Source: Pseudomonadota bacterium
GTDB taxonomy: Bacteria > Myxococcota_A > Polyangia > GCA-2747355
DNA length: 64,000 nucleotides
Direction: 5' to 3'
NCBI GenBank assembly: GCA_016702545.1
Contig: JADJDT010000043.1
Span: 134,333 to 198,332, forward strand
Within the stretch, counting starts at the first letter, position 1. Every line of letters begins with the position of its first letter. A program made the translations under genes and the position numbers. Positions 61,650 to 64,000 of this stretch are shown here, piece after piece. Below the pieces are notes generated by a model. That model saw nothing but the letters and a program-made list of their open reading frames with translations. It was not told where the DNA came from and searched no databases.

Positions 61650-64000
61650 GTGTCCAACGTGCGGCGTCAGAGGGGGCGCGCAGCGTGGCCAGGGCGGGCA
61701 GGCGGGAGTGGCCGGGAGGATGGCCGAGGTGGCGAGCGCGGCGGTTGGCCAGGCGGCGGTGGTCCCGCCGCGGCGAGGCGGCTGGCGGCCGGCGATGCGT
61801 TCCTCGGGGCGATGTTCGCCCGCTGGCAGGACGTCCCCACGGCCGCGGTGCCCTCGTGGCAGGGCTTCTTCGAGGGCGTGGCCTTTGCCGGCGGTGCCGC
61901 GGGCGGGCTGGGCAGCCAGGCGCTGGTGCACGCGGTGCGGGCGCAGTCGGCGGTCGATAACCTGATCGCGGCGTATCGGCGCAAGGGCCACCGCATCGCC
62001 CGCACCGATCCTGGAGCGAGGGGCCACCGGCGGCGCTGCCGGCCACGCTGACGCTCGAGCATTGGGGCCTCGTGGCCGACGATCTCGAGCGGACGTTCGA
62101 GGTGACGCTGGGCGGACAGGCGACGCGGCGGCTGCCGCTGCGCGATCGTGGCCTGGCTCAGCAGAGCTACTGCGGAGCGATCGGCGTCGAGTACCTGCAC
62201 ATCGAGCAGCGGGAGCCGCGCGAGTGGGTGGGGGCGGCGGTCGAGTCGGCACACCAGCGCGGTCGCCTGCCGCCGGAGCGGCGGCGCGAGATCCTGCAGG
62301 CGCTGACCGATGCAGAGCTCTTCGAGAAGTTCACGCACAGCCGCTATCCCGGGCAGAAGCGCTTCTCGCTGGAGGGCGGTGAGACGCTGATTCCGGCGCT
62401 GCAGGCCGTGGTCGAGCTGGGCCCGACGCTCGGGGTGCACGAGGTCGTGCTCGGCATGCGCACCGCGGGCGATTGAACGTCTTGGCCAACGTCGTCGGCA
62501 TGTCCTACGAGATGATCTTCTCCGAGTTCGAGGGGAACTTCCTGCCGGAGTCGTTCCAGGGCGACGGCGACGTCAAGTACCACAAGGGCTACAGCGCCGA
62601 TTGGGTCACGCGCAGCGGCGCAAGCCTGCATTCTGAGCCTGACGGCCAATCCGGAGCCATCTCGAGGCGGTCGATCCGGTGGTCCAGGGGCGGGTGCGGG
62701 CCAAGCAACGGCGGCGCGGCGACACCGAGCTGCGGACGAGCGTGCCGCCGTTTGCTGCTGCACGGCGATGCCGCCTTCGCCGGACAAGGCGTCGTCGCGG
62801 AGACGCTCAACCTCTCGCGGCTGCCGGGCTATCGCACCGGCGGGACGCTGCACGTGGTGATCAACAACCAGATCGGCTTCACCACGACGCCGGAGGAGGG
62901 GCGCCTCCGACCACGCAGGCGACGGACGTGGCGAAGATCGTCGAGGCGCCGATCTTTCACGTCAACGGCGATGACCCCGAGGGGATGGTCGCGGCGATCG
63001 AGCTCGCCCTGCGCTTCCGGCAGGAGTTTCACGCCGACGTGGTGGTGGACATGCTGGGCTATCGCCGCCATGGGCACAACGAGGCGGACGACCCCGCGCT
63101 GACCCAAGCCGCCGCTCTACGCCCGCCTGCGCGAGCGCCCCTCGGTGCGCGAGCTGTACCTGCGTCGTTTGGTCGATGAGGGCGTGTTGACGCTGGCGAC
63201 GCCGAGGCCCACGCCAGCGAGTTTCGCCAGCGACCTCGAACAGGCGCACGAGTCCGCCCGCGCCGCAGCGTGCAGGTGCAGGTCCAGGCCTTCCAGGGGC
63301 CGTGGCAGGGCTCGACGCGCCCTTCGGCTTCGAGCCGGTGGTGACCGGCGTGCCCGCCGAGCCGCTGCGGGCGGTGGCGGAGGTGCTCTGTCGCGTGCCC
63401 GCGGCTTTTCAGCTCAACCCAAGGTGGCGCGCCAGTTGCCGCTGCGCCTGCAGGCCAGCGCCGGCGACGGCGCGATCGACTGGAGCTTCGCCGAGCTGCT
63501 GGCCTTTTCGGCACGCTGCTGCGCGAGGGCACACCCGTGCGGTTGAGCGGGCAGGACAGCGCGCGGCACCTTCTCGCAGCGGCACGCGGTCTGGCAGGAC
63601 ATGGGCAGCCCCCTGTCCTGTGCCGCTCAATCAGCTCCACCCGCAGCAGGCCCGCTACTGCGTCTACAACAGCACGCCGGCCGAGGCGGCCGTGCTCGGC
63701 TTCGAGTACGGCTAAGCGCGGAGCGAACCGGCATGCTGATCCTCCGGGAGGCGCAGTTCGGCGACTCCGCCTCAACGGCGCTCAGGTCATCGTCGATCAA
63801 TTCATCCTGGCGCCGGAGTCGAAGTGGCAGGCGCGGCTGCGGCATCGTGCTGTTGCCGCCGCACGGTTACGAGGGCCAGGGGCCGAGCACTCCAACGCCT
63901 ATCCCGAGCGTTTCTCCGTGGCTGTGCGCAGCACAACGTGCAGGTCTGGCGTGTCTTCGACGCCGGCGCAATACTCCACCCTCTTGCGTCGCCAGGTGCG
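61650..64000 (+). CDS. sucA: 2-oxoglutarate dehydrogenase E1 component, frameshifted and cut by the window end
   Basis: Thiamine-diphosphate enzyme of the TCA cycle. Consecutive family segments appear in changing frames: FLGAMFARWQDVPTAAVPSWQGFFEG (N-terminus), FEKFTHSRYPGQKRFSLEGGETLIPAL, VLGMRTAGD / NVLANVVG, DVKYHKGYSADW, LHGDAAFAGQGVVAETLNLSRLPGY with VVINNQIGFTT, EAPIFHVNGDDPEG, VVDMLGYRRHGHNEADDPALTQ, LSGQDSAR then GTFSQRHAVWQD, QARYCVYNSTPAEAAVLGFEYG, EAQFGD, and VDQFILAPESKW near the end. The ThDP-binding histidines and the NEADDP motif are present. At least ten frame changes are needed. The start is uncertain (GTG 61650 is the first usable codon in the opening frame), and the 3' end lies outside the window. 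Confidence 0.85.

Overview
The window is very GC-rich and gene-dense. It looks like a Myxococcota or related deltaproteobacterial genome, probably a draft or metagenome contig. Pointers to that group are the CbcL-like fused c/b cytochromes, a large multiheme lipoprotein, a complete Tad pilus locus, an FHA-GAF-SpoIIE phosphatase, the deltaproteobacterial style of TPR protein and the tig-clpP-clpX-lon chain. The assignment is by inference; no rRNA is present.

Layout. 1-1651 is the 3' part of a UvrD/Rep helicase. 1790-9162 is an electron-transfer module: a ten-haem lipoprotein and two inner-membrane proteins that each join eleven CxxCH haem motifs to a b-type cytochrome domain. 9374-12659 holds an unknown protein, hisC and trmB. 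13116-21167 holds a small membrane protein, clpA, a cysteine desulfurase, an MnmA-Fpg fused frame and a ROK kinase-esterase fusion. 21387-32308 is a Tad/Flp pilus locus: pilin, prepilin peptidase, pseudopilins, CpaB, secretin, TadZ/CpaE, CpaF, TadB, TadC, TPR lipoprotein, a small lipoprotein and a TadG-like protein. 32369-36122 holds isocitrate dehydrogenase, queC, dusB, a broken cupin and a DUF218 protein. 36178-37803 holds four small proteins, including an RRM protein. 38124-40798 is a TolQ/ExbB-TolR/ExbD-TonB set. 40993-43322 holds a roadblock-type protein and accB-accC. 43443-49713 holds a TPR protein, a signalling phosphatase and PepF. 49769-52151 holds tRNA-Leu(UAG), an MshEN-domain protein and an MFS transporter. 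52353-58624 is the proteostasis block tig-clpP-clpX-lon. 58691-61260 is feoB-feoA on the minus strand. 61650-64000 is sucA, cut by the window end.

Several gene sets act together. The cysteine desulfurase can supply sulfur to the MnmA half next door. AccB and AccC form the biotin carboxylase arm of acetyl-CoA carboxylase. TolQ, TolR and TonB form one energised envelope complex. The cytochromes could move electrons from the quinone pool to the periplasm and outer membrane.

Two cautions apply. Many genes are broken by single-base frameshifts that leave good homology on both sides (decaheme lipoprotein, cpaB, tadC, tadG, accB, accC). From about 58.7 kb onward the breaks become very dense in feoAB and sucA, which looks like poor consensus sequence rather than gene decay. 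A 36-G run inside tig is also suspicious. No CRISPR array, prophage or intact transposase was seen. There are several unexplained palindromic and foldback elements: a composite hairpin family at about 40.7, 53.8, 56.1 and 61.5 kb, a four-hairpin cluster at 11.9 kb, an inverted-repeat-bounded block at 12.85-13.11 kb with a lone end at 32.34 kb, and a 161-bp foldback at 36.93 kb.
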